A stretch of 64,000 nucleotides of DNA from Mitsuaria sp. PDC51. GTDB taxonomy: Bacteria > Pseudomonadota > Gammaproteobacteria > Burkholderiales > Burkholderiaceae_C. The DNA is taken from assembly GCF_900113225.1 (NCBI RefSeq), contig NZ_FOZE01000002.1:248001-312000 (forward strand), given 5' to 3'. A program made the translations under genes and the position numbers. Positions 34,055-43,852 of this stretch are shown piece after piece (positions within the stretch are counted from its first letter, which is position 1; every line of letters starts with the position of its first letter). The notes beneath the pieces were generated by a model. The model was not told the DNA's origin. It searched no databases and was given only the letters and a program-made list of their open reading frames with translations.

Positions 34055-35418
34055 CGCGGCCGTCGCCGTCCGATGCCGCCCTGATCTCGCTGCTGCCGCG
34101 CCTGCGGACGTTGCTCTCCGCCCGCCTGGGCCTGCAGTTCGACGACCGCCAGGACGACCGGCTCGCCGCCGCGCTGGCGCGGGTGGCCGGGCCGGGCGGT
34201 CCGGCGCGCTTCCTGGACCAGATGGAGCAGGCGCCGACGCGCGCCCGGCTCGATGCGCTCGCCGCCGAGCTGACGGTCGGCGAGACCTTCTTCTTCCGCC
34301 ACCCGGAGCAGTTCGACGCGCTGCGCGTGGACCTGCTGCCGTCGATGGTGCGCCGCGCGACGTCCACCGGCCTGCGGGCGCTCTCGGCCGGCTGCGCGAG
34401 CGGCGAGGAGGCCTACACCCTGGCCATCACGCTGCATCGCGCCGGCCTGACGGCGCAGGGCGTCGACTGGCAGGTGCTGGCCGTCGACGTGAACCCGGCG
34501 GCGCTGGCGCGCGCGGCCGCCGCCCGCTACGGCGAATGGAGCTTGCGCGCGACGCCGCCGGAGCTGCGCGAGCTGTGGTTCCGCGCAGTCGAACCGGGCG
34601 TCTGGACGCCGCTGCCCGCGATCCGCGAGCGGGTCCGCTTCGAGCCCCGCCAGCTGGGGCAGCCCGACGCCGCCTTCTGGACACCGGACCGCTTCGACAT
34701 CATCTTCTGCCGCAACGTGCTGATGTACCTGGCGCCCACGGCGCTGCGCCAGGCGATCCAGCACCTGGTCGGCGCGCTGGCACCGGGGGGCGTGCTGTTC
34801 CTGGGCCATGCGGAGACGCTGCGCGGCCAGTCCGAGGCACAGGCCGCGGGGCTGACGCTGCGCCAGGCGCATGGCTGCTTCTTCTATCGCCGCGAAGGCG
34901 CGGACGTGGCGCCCGCCTGGCCCTTTCCCTGGCCGACCCCCGTGCCGGAGCCGGCGACGGCCCCGCTGGCGCACGCGCCGGCATTCGAGGCCACGCCCGT
35001 CGACCACGCCGACCAGGCCCTGCTCGACGAGGCGCTGCTGCTGGTCGAGGCCGGCCAGATCGAGGACGGCCTGCGCGCCTGCGCCCGGCTGATCGCGCCG
35101 CAGACACCGGCCGCGCTGCAGGCCGAGGTGCTGTTCCTGCAAGGGCTGGCGATGGAGGAGCGCGGCCAGCTCCCCGCCGCGGAATGGCATCACCAGCGCG
35201 CCGCCGCCAAGGACGCCGCCTTCGCCCTGCCGCACCTCCGCCTGGGCCTGCTGGCCCGGCGTCGCGGCGAGATCGTCGCCGCGCGGCGCGAACTGGGGCG
35301 GGCGCTGGCGCTGCTGGACGACGAATCGCCCGAGCGGCTGCGGCGTTTCGGCGGCGGCTTCGAACGCGACGACCTGCGGCGCCTGTGCCGCGACGAGATC
35401 CAGGAGGCCCGCGCATGA
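34051..35418 (+). CDS. cheR: CheR methyltransferase with TPR-like C-terminal part
   Basis: A 455-residue receptor methyltransferase. CheR-N helices (about 10-75) and the SAM-binding domain are clear: TVGETFFFRHPEQFDAL, LRALSAGCASGEEAYTLAI and DIIFCRNVLMYLAP. Residues about 330-430 form TPR-like helical repeats (ALLDEALLLVEAGQIEDGL, LFLQGLAMEERGQLPAAEWHH), as in WspC and FrzF-type CheR proteins that belong to alternative-function chemosensory systems. It overlaps both neighbours by four bases. Confidence 0.93.
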   Translation: MTRPSPSDAALISLLPRLRTLLSARLGLQFDDRQDDRLAAALARVAGPGGPARFLDQMEQAPTRARLDALAAELTVGETFFFRHPEQFDALRVDLLPSMVRRATSTGLRALSAGCASGEEAYTLAITLHRAGLTAQGVDWQVLAVDVNPAALARAAAARYGEWSLRATPPELRELWFRAVEPGVWTPLPAIRERVRFEPRQLGQPDAAFWTPDRFDIIFCRNVLMYLAPTALRQAIQHLVGALAPGGVLFLGHAETLRGQSEAQAAGLTLRQAHGCFFYRREGADVAPAWPFPWPTPVPEPATAPLAHAPAFEATPVDHADQALLDEALLLVEAGQIEDGLRACARLIAPQTPAALQAEVLFLQGLAMEERGQLPAAEWHHQRAAAKDAAFALPHLRLGLLARRRGEIVAARRELGRALALLDDESPERLRRFGGGFERDDLRRLCRDEIQEARA

Positions 35419-35990
35419 CGCTCGACCGCTCCGACCGCTCCGACCCGCTGGAGGGCCAGCTCGACGAATGGCGGGCGGCCTTCGACCGCTCCTTCGCCGA
35501 GCCGCGACGGCTGGGCGATGACGACGCCGTCCTGGACGTGCTGGGCATCCGGATTGCCGGCGACCCGTTTGCCCTGAACTTGGCCGATCTGGCCGGACTG
35601 CAGCCCGCCATGCCCGCCGCGCCCTATCCCGCCACCGCACCCGGGCTGCTCGGGCTCGCCGGGCACCAGGGGCAGGTCTTGCCGCTCTACGACCTGCGCG
35701 CGCTGATCGGCCGCGGGGCCGCGACGGCGGTGCGCTGGTGGGCCATCGCGCGCGCCGCGCCGCTGGCGCTCGCCTTCGAGGGCTTCGACGGCCAATGGCG
35801 CCTGACGCCTGGCGATCGCCTGCAGCAGAGCGACGCGGCCGGCACCGGCTGGGCGGTCCGCTGCGGCGGCGCGCTGCGCCCGCTGATCGAGCTGGAAGGC
35901 CTGATCGCCGCCGTCGCCGGCAGCCAGCTCGGCGAGCCGTCGGCGGGATCCTTCACCACAACGACAAGCGCCGGCGCCGCCGGCCGATGA
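35415..35990 (+). CDS. cheW: Second CheW-like adaptor (WspD position)
   Basis: A 191-residue CheW-like protein: DAVLDVLGIRIAGDPFALNLADLAGLQP, LLGLAGHQGQVLPLYDLRALIG, then WRLTPGDRL. The first 35 residues are a polar extension. The start overlaps the cheR stop as ATGA. Wsp systems also have two CheW proteins flanking CheR, with different receptor or kinase preferences. Confidence 0.87.
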   Translation: MTLDRSDRSDPLEGQLDEWRAAFDRSFAEPRRLGDDDAVLDVLGIRIAGDPFALNLADLAGLQPAMPAAPYPATAPGLLGLAGHQGQVLPLYDLRALIGRGAATAVRWWAIARAAPLALAFEGFDGQWRLTPGDRLQQSDAAGTGWAVRCGGALRPLIELEGLIAAVAGSQLGEPSAGSFTTTTSAGAAGR

Positions 35991-36006
35991 CAGGGAGCAC
36001 CGTGCC

Positions 36007-37467
36007 ATGTGGACCTTCGGAAGAAAGCTGTCGATGGGTTTCGCGCTGTCCTTCGCGCTGCTGCTGCTCATCGGGACGCTGGCCTATCGCGGCGTCGACC
36101 TGCTGACGCAGACCAGCTACCAGGTCACCCGCACCCATGCGGCGCTGACCCACGTCGAGGCGCTGATGAGCCTGATGAAGGACGCCGAGACCAGCCAGCG
36201 CGGCTACCTGCTCAGCGGCGAGGATCCTTATCTGGACCCCTATCGCCACGCCGTCGCCAACCTGCCGCGACAGCTGGCCGAGCTCAGGCCGCTGATCCGC
36301 GACAACCCCGGGCAGCAGGCCCGGCTGAACCAGGCCACGGCCATGATCGAGGGCCTGATGCAGCTGCACAAGGAGCGCATCGAGTCGCGCCGCACGTCCA
36401 CCATCGAGGCGGCCATGCGCGTCCAGGGCCTGGGCGAGGGCAAGCGCCGCATGGATGAACTGCGCGCGGTGATCTCCCAGATGGAGGAGGAGGAGAACGA
36501 CCTGCTGCGCCAGCGCGCGCAGGAGGTCGAGTCCGCCGCCACCGGCGTGCGCATGGCCATCGTCTGGGGCACCGTCGCCGGCGCGCTGCTGGTGCTGGCG
36601 GCGGCGCTGACGCTCAACCGCGCGCTCAGCGGCCAGGTGGGCACGGCGGTCAAGCATGTGCAGCGCTCCTCGGCGGAGCTGCAGGCGGCCGCGAACCAGC
36701 AGGCCGCCGGCGCCCGCGAGACGGCCACCTCGATGACGGAGATCTCCACCACCATCTCCGAGCTGCTGGCCACCTCGCGCCAGATCGCCGACAGCGCGCA
36801 GCGCGTCGTGGTCATCGCCGAGCAGACGGCTGGATTGGCCCGTGGCGGCGACGGCACCCTGCAGGCGGCGCGCGAAACCATCGCCGCGATGCGCCGGCAG
36901 ATCGACCTGGTGGTCGACCACATGCTGGACCTGGGCCGCAAGTCGCAGCAGATCGGGGTGGTGATGGACCTGGTCGGCGAACTGGCCGAGCAGACCAACA
37001 TCCTGGCGATCAACGCCACCATCGAGGCCACCGTGGCTGGCGACGCGGGCCGGCGCTTCAGCGTCGTCGCGGACGAGATCCGCAAGCTGGCCGACCGCAT
37101 GACCGCGTCGACCAAGGAGATCCGCCTGCAGATCGACGACGTGCGCGGCGCGGTCAACACCACGGTGATGGCGACAGAGACCGGCTCCAAGGCGGTCGAT
37201 GCCGGCGCGCGTCAGTTCGACGACGTGGCCGCCACCTTCGCCAAGATCGCCGGCCAGGTCGTGACCACGACCGACGCGGCGCGCGAGATCGAGCTGTCCA
37301 CCAAGCAGCAGGCCACCGCGGTCGAGCAGCTCAATGTCGCGCTGTCCAACACCGCGCAGGCCTCGCGGGAGACCGAGGCCAGCTCCGGGCAGACCTCGCA
37401 GACGGCCACCGAGCTGGCGGAGATGTCCCGCGACCTGCTGCGCCTGGTGCAGGCCCAGCCGACCTGA
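36007..37467 (+). CDS. CHASE3 methyl-accepting chemotaxis protein without a clear HAMP
   Basis: A 486-residue receptor: TM1 about 11-29, a periplasmic four-helix CHASE3-type domain (30-182, with the DAETSQRGYLLSGEDPYL signature), TM2 about 183-203, and a signalling coil with the kinase-contact tip EQTNILAINATIEA (328-341). After TM2 the chain runs LNRALSGQVGTAVKHVQRSS straight into the coil, so a regular HAMP is missing or very short. Tip residues differ somewhat from canonical (ATIEATVAGDAGRRF). In Wsp systems such receptors sense surface or envelope stress. Confidence 0.92.
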   Translation: MWTFGRKLSMGFALSFALLLLIGTLAYRGVDLLTQTSYQVTRTHAALTHVEALMSLMKDAETSQRGYLLSGEDPYLDPYRHAVANLPRQLAELRPLIRDNPGQQARLNQATAMIEGLMQLHKERIESRRTSTIEAAMRVQGLGEGKRRMDELRAVISQMEEEENDLLRQRAQEVESAATGVRMAIVWGTVAGALLVLAAALTLNRALSGQVGTAVKHVQRSSAELQAAANQQAAGARETATSMTEISTTISELLATSRQIADSAQRVVVIAEQTAGLARGGDGTLQAARETIAAMRRQIDLVVDHMLDLGRKSQQIGVVMDLVGELAEQTNILAINATIEATVAGDAGRRFSVVADEIRKLADRMTASTKEIRLQIDDVRGAVNTTVMATETGSKAVDAGARQFDDVAATFAKIAGQVVTTTDAAREIELSTKQQATAVEQLNVALSNTAQASRETEASSGQTSQTATELAEMSRDLLRLVQAQPT

Positions 37468-37503
37468 GCCCGACCCCTTCAAGAACCGGACACCCCGCGC
37501 GCC

Positions 37504-39675
37504 GTGGCCAAGGACCCCTACCGCTTCTTCCGCATCGAAGCCCGCGATCTGCTGCGGCAGATGAGCGAGGCCGTGCTCGCCGCCGAGCAGGCGCCGGCGC
37601 CCGACCTGCCGCCGCGTTTGCTGCGCCTGGCCCACACGCTCAAGGGCGCCGCCAGCGTGGTGCGACAGCCCGGCATCGCGGCGCAGGCGCACGCGATCGA
37701 GGACCTGCTGACGCCGCTGCGTGACCGTGCCGAGGCCCCTGGCCGCGCCGACCTCGACGCGCTGCTGGCGCTGATCGACGTCGCCGGCGACGCGATCACC
37801 GCGCTGGACGCCCCGGCGGCGGCCGGGGCGCCGACGCCGCCCCGGGCCGAGAGCACTGGCACCAGCACGGGTTCGGGTTCGGGTTCGGCGGCCGCGGCGT
37901 ATGAGCGCGTCCCCGACCCCGCCGGCGCGAGCGCCGTCAACGCCGGCCTCACGGGCCTCACGGGCCTCGTGGGCCTTCCCGCCGACGCGGGCACCGCCGA
38001 GCCGGACGACGCCGGGGACCCGGATCCGATCGGCGCCATCCTGACCATTCCCCAGTTGATGCCGGAGGAGCTGGACGGCCTGCTCGCCGACATCGCGCGC
38101 ACGCAGGGGCACCTCGCGCCGATCGAGCGCGCCGCAGCGCTGCTGCGCGAGCTGCGCGCCGGCCTGCAGGGCCAGCAGGAGGCCCTGGCCGGCCCGCTGG
38201 CGCGGATCGAGGACCAGATCGAGCGCGGCGCGCGCCAGCTCGCGCGCGAACTGGTCGCGCTGCGCGATGGCGCCGAGCAGCTGCGGCTGCTGCCCGCCGC
38301 GCAGCTCTTCGCGCCGCTGCAGCGGACCGCGCGCGACGCCGCGCGCTCCCAGGACAAGCAGGCCCGGCTCACCGGCCACGGCGGCGACGTCAAGCTGGAA
38401 GCGGCGCTGCTGAACGCCGTCTCCGGCGCGCTGGTGCAGATGGTGCGCAACGCCGTCGCGCACGGCATCGAGCTGCCGGCCGAGCGCATCGCCGCCGGCA
38501 AGCCGCCGCAGGGCCGGATCGAGCTGCGGATCGAGCGCCGCGGCCGCGAGGTGCTGTTCTGCTGCGCCGACGACGGGGCCGGGCTCGACCTCGAGGCAGT
38601 GCGGCGCACCGCCATCGACAAGGGCATCCCCGGGGCGGCGCGGCTCGATGACGACGCGTTGATCGAGCGCCTGCTGCGCGGCGGGCTCAGCACCGCGCGG
38701 CGCGTGGACGCACTGGCCGGCCGCGGCGTCGGCATGGACCTGGTGCGCGACACGGCCGACCGCCTCGGCGGACGCCTGACCTTGAGCAGCCGGCGCGGCG
38801 AAGGCACGACCGTCGAGCTCTGCGTGCCGCTGCAACTGGCCGCGTTGCGCGCGATCCGCGTCGGCGCCGGCGCGGTCGCCGCCTGGGTGCCGCTGGACGC
38901 GGTCGAGTGCGTGCTGCAGCGGCCGGTGCTCAACGGCGCGCACCTGATCGTCGGCGACGAACTGCTGCCCCACCTCCCGCTGGCCGACGCCCTGCAGCCG
39001 GGCCAGACCACCGCGGCGGCGCCGCGCTCGGCGCTGGTGCTGCGCGCCGGTGGACAGCGCGCGGCGCTGGGCGTGGACGCGCTGGACGGCGTCACCAGCG
39101 TCGTGCTGCGGCCGCCACCAGCGCTGCTGCCGCCGTCGCCCCTGATCGCGGGCCTGGCGCTGGACGCGGCACAGCAGCCGGTGCCAGTGCTGGCCGCCGA
39201 GGGCCTGATCGCCGCGGCGCGCCAGGCGCGGCCACGGCCGGTGCCGGCGCCGCCGCGCACCGGCACCATCCTGGTCATCGACGATTCGCTGACCACCCGC
39301 ATGCTCGAGCAGAGCATCCTCGAGGCCGCCGGCTACCGCGTGCACATGGCCGCGTCCGCCGAGGACGGCCTGGAGGCGGCGCAGCGCGAGCGCTACGCGC
39401 TCATCCTGGTGGACGTGGAGATGCCGGGCATGGACGGCTTCGAGTTCGTCGCCCGCATCCGCGGCGACGCGGCGCTGCGCCACATCCCGGCGGTGCTGGT
39501 GACCTCGCGCAACGCGCCCGAGGACCTGGCCCGTGGCAAGGCGGTCGGCGCCGACGGCTACATCGTCAAGGGCGAGTTCGCGCAGAACGAGTTCCTGGCG
39601 CAGGTCGCGCAGTTGATGGCACGCTCGGCCGGCACGGTCGACGACGACGCGGCCGTCGAGGAGCCCGCCGCATGA
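37504..39675 (+). CDS. cheA: CheA-type histidine kinase with C-terminal receiver (WspE-like)
   Basis: A 723-residue hybrid kinase starting at GTG. HPt domain with H44 (LAHTLKGAASVV), a low-complexity linker (about 100-180, Gly/Ser/Thr repeats), a central helical part, an HATPase domain (MVRNAVAHGIELP; CADDGAGLD; GRGVGMDLV), a CheW-like domain, and a receiver with D637 (LILVDVEMPGMDG). It gets signal from the receptor through the CheW proteins and should phosphorylate its own receiver and other receivers of the operon. Its last bases overlap the cheB start. Confidence 0.93.
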   Translation: MAKDPYRFFRIEARDLLRQMSEAVLAAEQAPAPDLPPRLLRLAHTLKGAASVVRQPGIAAQAHAIEDLLTPLRDRAEAPGRADLDALLALIDVAGDAITALDAPAAAGAPTPPRAESTGTSTGSGSGSAAAAYERVPDPAGASAVNAGLTGLTGLVGLPADAGTAEPDDAGDPDPIGAILTIPQLMPEELDGLLADIARTQGHLAPIERAAALLRELRAGLQGQQEALAGPLARIEDQIERGARQLARELVALRDGAEQLRLLPAAQLFAPLQRTARDAARSQDKQARLTGHGGDVKLEAALLNAVSGALVQMVRNAVAHGIELPAERIAAGKPPQGRIELRIERRGREVLFCCADDGAGLDLEAVRRTAIDKGIPGAARLDDDALIERLLRGGLSTARRVDALAGRGVGMDLVRDTADRLGGRLTLSSRRGEGTTVELCVPLQLAALRAIRVGAGAVAAWVPLDAVECVLQRPVLNGAHLIVGDELLPHLPLADALQPGQTTAAAPRSALVLRAGGQRAALGVDALDGVTSVVLRPPPALLPPSPLIAGLALDAAQQPVPVLAAEGLIAAARQARPRPVPAPPRTGTILVIDDSLTTRMLEQSILEAAGYRVHMAASAEDGLEAAQRERYALILVDVEMPGMDGFEFVARIRGDAALRHIPAVLVTSRNAPEDLARGKAVGADGYIVKGEFAQNEFLAQVAQLMARSAGTVDDDAAVEEPAA

Positions 39676-40829
39676 GCGCATCAGGAGGCGTTGGCGGCGG
39701 TGGCGGCATCGGCGGCATCGGTGGACTGGGCGGCGCCGCCGGCGCAGCGCCGCCGGCCGGCCCCGGACCGGCCCGGCCGCTGCGGGTGCTGGTCGTGGAG
39801 GACTCGATCACGGTGCTGGCGCACATCCGCGAGGTGCTCGCCGCGCACGGCGACATCGAGGTCGTCGGCGAGGCCCACGACGGCGCGCAGGCCGTCGCGC
39901 TGTGCCAGCGGCTGCGGCCGGACGTCGTGTCGATGGACATGATGCTGCCCGGCATGGACGGCCAGGCGGCGACCGAGGCCATCATGGCCCACTGCCCGAC
40001 GCCCATCCTCATCGTCTCGTCGTCGACCAATCGCGGCGAGCTGCTGCGCACCTACGAGGCGCTGGCCGCCGGCGCCGTCGAAGTGCTGGAGAAGCCGGAC
40101 GCGAACGCGCCCGCGGGCGAGTGGGAGCGCCGCTACGTGACGCTGCTGCGGCTGGTGGCGCGGATCCGCGTCATCACCCATGTGCGCGCTCGCCTGGGCG
40201 GGCGCCCCGCCGCCGGCTTGGCGGCCCAGGCGCCGACACCGGCGCGCGCCCTGCTCGCGCTGGGCGCGTCGACCGGCGGCCCGGGCGCGCTGATGAAGGT
40301 GCTGCAGTCGATGCCGGCGCCGGCGCCGCTGCCGGTGCTGATCGTGATGCACATCAATGCGGTGTTCAGCCGCGGCTTCGCCGAATGGCTGGACGCGCAG
40401 ACGCCGCATCGCGTGCGCTACGCCCGGGGCGGCGAGCGCCTGCGCGACCTGGCCGGCCAGGTGGTGCTGGCGCCGCCCGACGTCCACCTGGTGCTGCGCG
40501 CCGGCGTGCTCGAACTCAGCCACGCGCCGCCGCGCCACTCGTGCCGGCCGTCGGTGGACGTGCTGTTCGAATCGCTGGCCGCCGAGAACGGCCCGGGCAC
40601 CGCCGCCGCGCTGCTGACCGGCATGGGCCGCGACGGCGCGCAGGGCCTGCTCGAGATCCGCCGCGCGGGGGGCGCGACGCTGGCGCAGGACGAAGCCAGT
40701 TCCATGGTCTACGGCATGCCGCGCGAAGCCGCCCAGCTGGGCGCCGCCGAGCGCATCCTGCCGCTGTCCGACATCGGCCCCGCCCTGATGGGATTGAGCG
40801 GCATGGCCTGGGGAGGAGCCCACAAATGA
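39672..40829 (+). CDS. cheB: CheB-type receiver-methylesterase (WspF-like)
   Basis: A 385-residue protein: a Gly/Ala/Pro-rich start (1-36), a receiver with phosphoacceptor D89 (VVSMDMMLPGMDG), and a methylesterase domain with catalytic S200 (GASTGG), H227 (VMHIN) and D321 (GMGRDGA). It removes methyl groups from the receptor and sets its adaptation. Overlaps both neighbours as ATGA, typical of tight stoichiometric expression. Confidence 0.94.
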   Translation: MSASGGVGGGGGIGGIGGLGGAAGAAPPAGPGPARPLRVLVVEDSITVLAHIREVLAAHGDIEVVGEAHDGAQAVALCQRLRPDVVSMDMMLPGMDGQAATEAIMAHCPTPILIVSSSTNRGELLRTYEALAAGAVEVLEKPDANAPAGEWERRYVTLLRLVARIRVITHVRARLGGRPAAGLAAQAPTPARALLALGASTGGPGALMKVLQSMPAPAPLPVLIVMHINAVFSRGFAEWLDAQTPHRVRYARGGERLRDLAGQVVLAPPDVHLVLRAGVLELSHAPPRHSCRPSVDVLFESLAAENGPGTAAALLTGMGRDGAQGLLEIRRAGGATLAQDEASSMVYGMPREAAQLGAAERILPLSDIGPALMGLSGMAWGGAHK

Positions 40830-43810
40830 ACAAGAGAACCTTCATCGTCGAGGACAGCCTCACGGTGCGGATGGACCTGCGCGAGGCGCTCGAGGACGCC
40901 GGCTTCGACTGCGTCGAGTGCGCCACGCTGGCCCAGGCCCGCGCCGCGCTGGCCCAGGGCGTGCCCGCGCTGGTGCTGCTGGACAACCTGCTGCCCGACG
41001 GCGACGGCGGCGCCTGGCTGCCCGAGCTGCGCGCCGCGCCGCAGGGCGGCGACTGCGTCGTGCTGATCCTGTCCAACGCCTCGCAGGCCAGCGACCGGCT
41101 GCGCGGCCTGGCCCATGGCGCCGACGAATATGTCGGCAAGCCCTATGACCGCCTCTACGTCATCGACCGGGCGCGCGAGCTGGTCCGCCAGCGCCAGGCC
41201 CGCCTGGCGACGCCCATGCCGCAACCGGCCTCGGTGCTGCTGATCGACGACAGCGAGACCTTCCGCGAGGCGCTGCGCGACGCGCTGGAGCCGCACGGCT
41301 ACGGCATCCACACCGCCGCGCACGGCGAGGAAGGCCTGCGCCAGGCCGCCGCGCTGCGGCCCAACGCGGTGATCGTCGACCAGCACATGCCCGGCATCGA
41401 CGGCGCGGCGGTGATCCGCCGGCTGCGCCTGGATCCGGCGCTGCGCCACACGCCCTGCCTGCTGCTGACCGCCGACGAGGGCCCCGAGGCCGAGCTGCGC
41501 GCGCTGGAGGCCGGCGCCGACGCCTTCGCCCGCAAGCAGGACGACGTCGACCTGATCCTGGCGCGCGTGGCCGCGATGCTGCGCAGCGCCAAGGCCAGCC
41601 TGCCCGAGCAGGGCGCCAGCCTGCTCGGGCCCAAGCGGCTGCTGCTGGTCGACGACAGCGCCAACGTGCTGGCCGAGCTCGGCGCGCTGCTGCGCGACGA
41701 CGGCTACGACGTCATCGCCGCGGCCAGCGGCGAGCAGGCGCTGGAGCTGCTCGCGGTGCAGGCGGTGGACGCGGTGCTGCTGGACGTGCAGATGCCGGGC
41801 ATCGGCGGGCTGGAGACCTGCCGGCGCATCAAGTCGGCGCCCTCGCTGCGCGACATCCCGGTGCTGCTGCTCACCGCCTTCGAGGGTCGCGCGTCGATGC
41901 TGGCCGGCCTGGAGGCCGGCGCCGACGATTACGTCGTCAAGGCCAACGGCGAGGTCGAGCTGCTCAAGGCCCGGCTGCGCGCGCAGCTGCGTCGCAAGCA
42001 GTTCGAGGACGAGGCCCGGCGCGTCCACGCCGAGCTGCACAACAGCGCGATGGAAGCAGCCGAGGCGCGCGCCGCGCGCGAGCTGGCGGACAGCCGCGCC
42101 GAGCTGCTGGCCGCGCTGCAGCAGCGCAACGACGCGCTGGAGCAGCTCAATGCCGAGCTCAGCCGCGCCAGCAGCGCCAAGACCGCCTTCCTGTCGACGA
42201 TGTCGCACGAGCTGCGCACGCCGCTGAACGCGGTGATCGGTTTCGCCCAGCTGATGCGCGACGGCGCAGCCGGCCCGGTCAGCGATCGCCAGGCCGAGTT
42301 CTGCGGCCACATCCACAACGCCGGGCAGCATCTGCTCTCGCTGGTCAACGACCTGCTGGACATGGCCAAGATCGAGGCCGGCCGCGTCGACCTGGACATC
42401 GAGCCGGTCGAGCTCGACGAGCTGCTGCGCGACGCGCTCGCGATCGTGCAGGAACGGGCCCGGCTCAACCGCATCGAGATGAGCTTCTTCGGCGTCGGCG
42501 GCCACCAGCGGCTGTGCGTGGACCGCCGCCGGCTGCGGCAGATCATCTACAACCTGCTGTCCAACGCGGCCAAGTTCACGCCCAAGGGCGGCAGCATCCG
42601 GCTCGAGGCGCGGCGGGTGCCCCGGGCGCGGGCGCGCGAGGCGCTGCCGGGCTTCCCCAACGGGCGGCGCTCCGAGCTGCCCGACAGCGAGCACGCCGAG
42701 TTCGTCCAGATCAGCGTCACCGACAACGGCATCGGCATCCCGCCGGACGGCCTGGACAAGCTGTTCCAGCCCTTCAACCAGATCCGCAACGTGCTGACCC
42801 ACAAGGTGGAGGGCACCGGCCTGGGCCTGGCGACGGTGGCGCGCCTGGTGCAGCTGCACGACGGCGCGGTGGCGGTGAGCAGCCAGCCCGACAAGGGCAG
42901 CTGCTTCACCTGCTGGCTGCCGTGGCGCGAGCCGGTGATCCCCGACGTCATCCTGCCCGACGAGACCGGCGAGCGTCCGCTGGCGCTCGTGATCGAGCAC
43001 AACGAGCAGGCCGCGGCGCTGATGCAGACGCAGCTCAAGGCGGCGGGCTTCCGGGTGCGGCACGTCGCCTCGGCCGAGGCGGCGCTGGAGCTCGCCCCGC
43101 ACCTGCGGCCCGAGCTGATCACGCTGGAGGTGAACCTGCCGGGGCTGGACGGCTGGGAGCTGCTGTCGCGGCTGAAGAACCTGCCGGGGTGGGCACACAT
43201 CCCGGTGGTCGTCGTGTCGGTGGACGCGGGGCAGGAAGTGGCGCTGTCGCTGGGCGCCTCCGCGGTGCTGCACAAGCCGGTGTCGCGCAAGGCGCTGAGC
43301 AAGGAGCTGGAGATGCTCGGCTTCAAGCCGACCGCGACGCGCAAGTTCCTGGTGCTGGCGATCAGCGACGCGCCCGGCGACCTGCAGTCGCTGAGCGCCC
43401 ACCTGTCGCAGCCCGGCTTCTCGGTGCTGCGCGCCACCGGCGGCAAGGAAGGCATCGAACTGGCCCGGCGCCACGTGCCCGACCTGATCGTGCTGGACCT
43501 GCTGATGGCGGAGGTCGACGGCATCGGCGTCGTCGAGGCGCTGCAGCGCGATCCGCTGACCGCGGCGATCCCGGTGATCGTGGTGGCGGCGTCTCAGCTC
43601 ACGCCGCGCGACCGCGAGCTGCTCAACCGCCATGTGCAGCGCGCCACCGTCAACCGCGAGACGGCCGCCGCGGCCGCGGCCGGCGGCGCGCCGGTGCCGG
43701 CGCCGCCCGGCGCGCGCACGCCGGCCGGGCCGCGGGGCCATTTCATGGACGAGGTGAAACGCGCGATCAGCCGCACCAGCTGGGGCGACCTCGACCCCTT
43801 GGACGATTGA
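40826..43810 (+). CDS. Five-receiver hybrid histidine kinase (signal hub)
   Basis: A 994-residue soluble kinase. Three N-terminal receivers (D53, D185, D320), a coiled coil (about 390-450), HisKA with H461 (FLSTMSHELRTPLNAVIG), an HATPase (NLLSNAAKFTP; DNGIGIP; GTGLGLA), then two more receivers. Receiver four has Glu (E768 in LITLEVNLPGLDG) where the phospho-Asp should be and lacks the usual acidic pair. Receiver five keeps D891 but lacks one acidic residue and apparently the Lys. No membrane segment. It replaces the GGDEF output of Wsp systems and probably integrates CheA phosphate with other inputs. Confidence 0.92.
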   Translation: MNKRTFIVEDSLTVRMDLREALEDAGFDCVECATLAQARAALAQGVPALVLLDNLLPDGDGGAWLPELRAAPQGGDCVVLILSNASQASDRLRGLAHGADEYVGKPYDRLYVIDRARELVRQRQARLATPMPQPASVLLIDDSETFREALRDALEPHGYGIHTAAHGEEGLRQAAALRPNAVIVDQHMPGIDGAAVIRRLRLDPALRHTPCLLLTADEGPEAELRALEAGADAFARKQDDVDLILARVAAMLRSAKASLPEQGASLLGPKRLLLVDDSANVLAELGALLRDDGYDVIAAASGEQALELLAVQAVDAVLLDVQMPGIGGLETCRRIKSAPSLRDIPVLLLTAFEGRASMLAGLEAGADDYVVKANGEVELLKARLRAQLRRKQFEDEARRVHAELHNSAMEAAEARAARELADSRAELLAALQQRNDALEQLNAELSRASSAKTAFLSTMSHELRTPLNAVIGFAQLMRDGAAGPVSDRQAEFCGHIHNAGQHLLSLVNDLLDMAKIEAGRVDLDIEPVELDELLRDALAIVQERARLNRIEMSFFGVGGHQRLCVDRRRLRQIIYNLLSNAAKFTPKGGSIRLEARRVPRARAREALPGFPNGRRSELPDSEHAEFVQISVTDNGIGIPPDGLDKLFQPFNQIRNVLTHKVEGTGLGLATVARLVQLHDGAVAVSSQPDKGSCFTCWLPWREPVIPDVILPDETGERPLALVIEHNEQAAALMQTQLKAAGFRVRHVASAEAALELAPHLRPELITLEVNLPGLDGWELLSRLKNLPGWAHIPVVVVSVDAGQEVALSLGASAVLHKPVSRKALSKELEMLGFKPTATRKFLVLAISDAPGDLQSLSAHLSQPGFSVLRATGGKEGIELARRHVPDLIVLDLLMAEVDGIGVVEALQRDPLTAAIPVIVVAASQLTPRDRELLNRHVQRATVNRETAAAAAAGGAPVPAPPGARTPAGPRGHFMDEVKRAISRTSWGDLDPLDD

Positions 43811-43852
43811 CACTCCCTGACGAGGGAAACACGAGGGAAACGCGACAGCACG

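Noticed and set aside
35953-39681. A 1,242-codon minus-strand open frame opposite the receptor and CheA genes
   Set aside because: Pure shadow of the plus-strand chemosensory genes; no family motifs and composition typical of GC-driven antisense frames.
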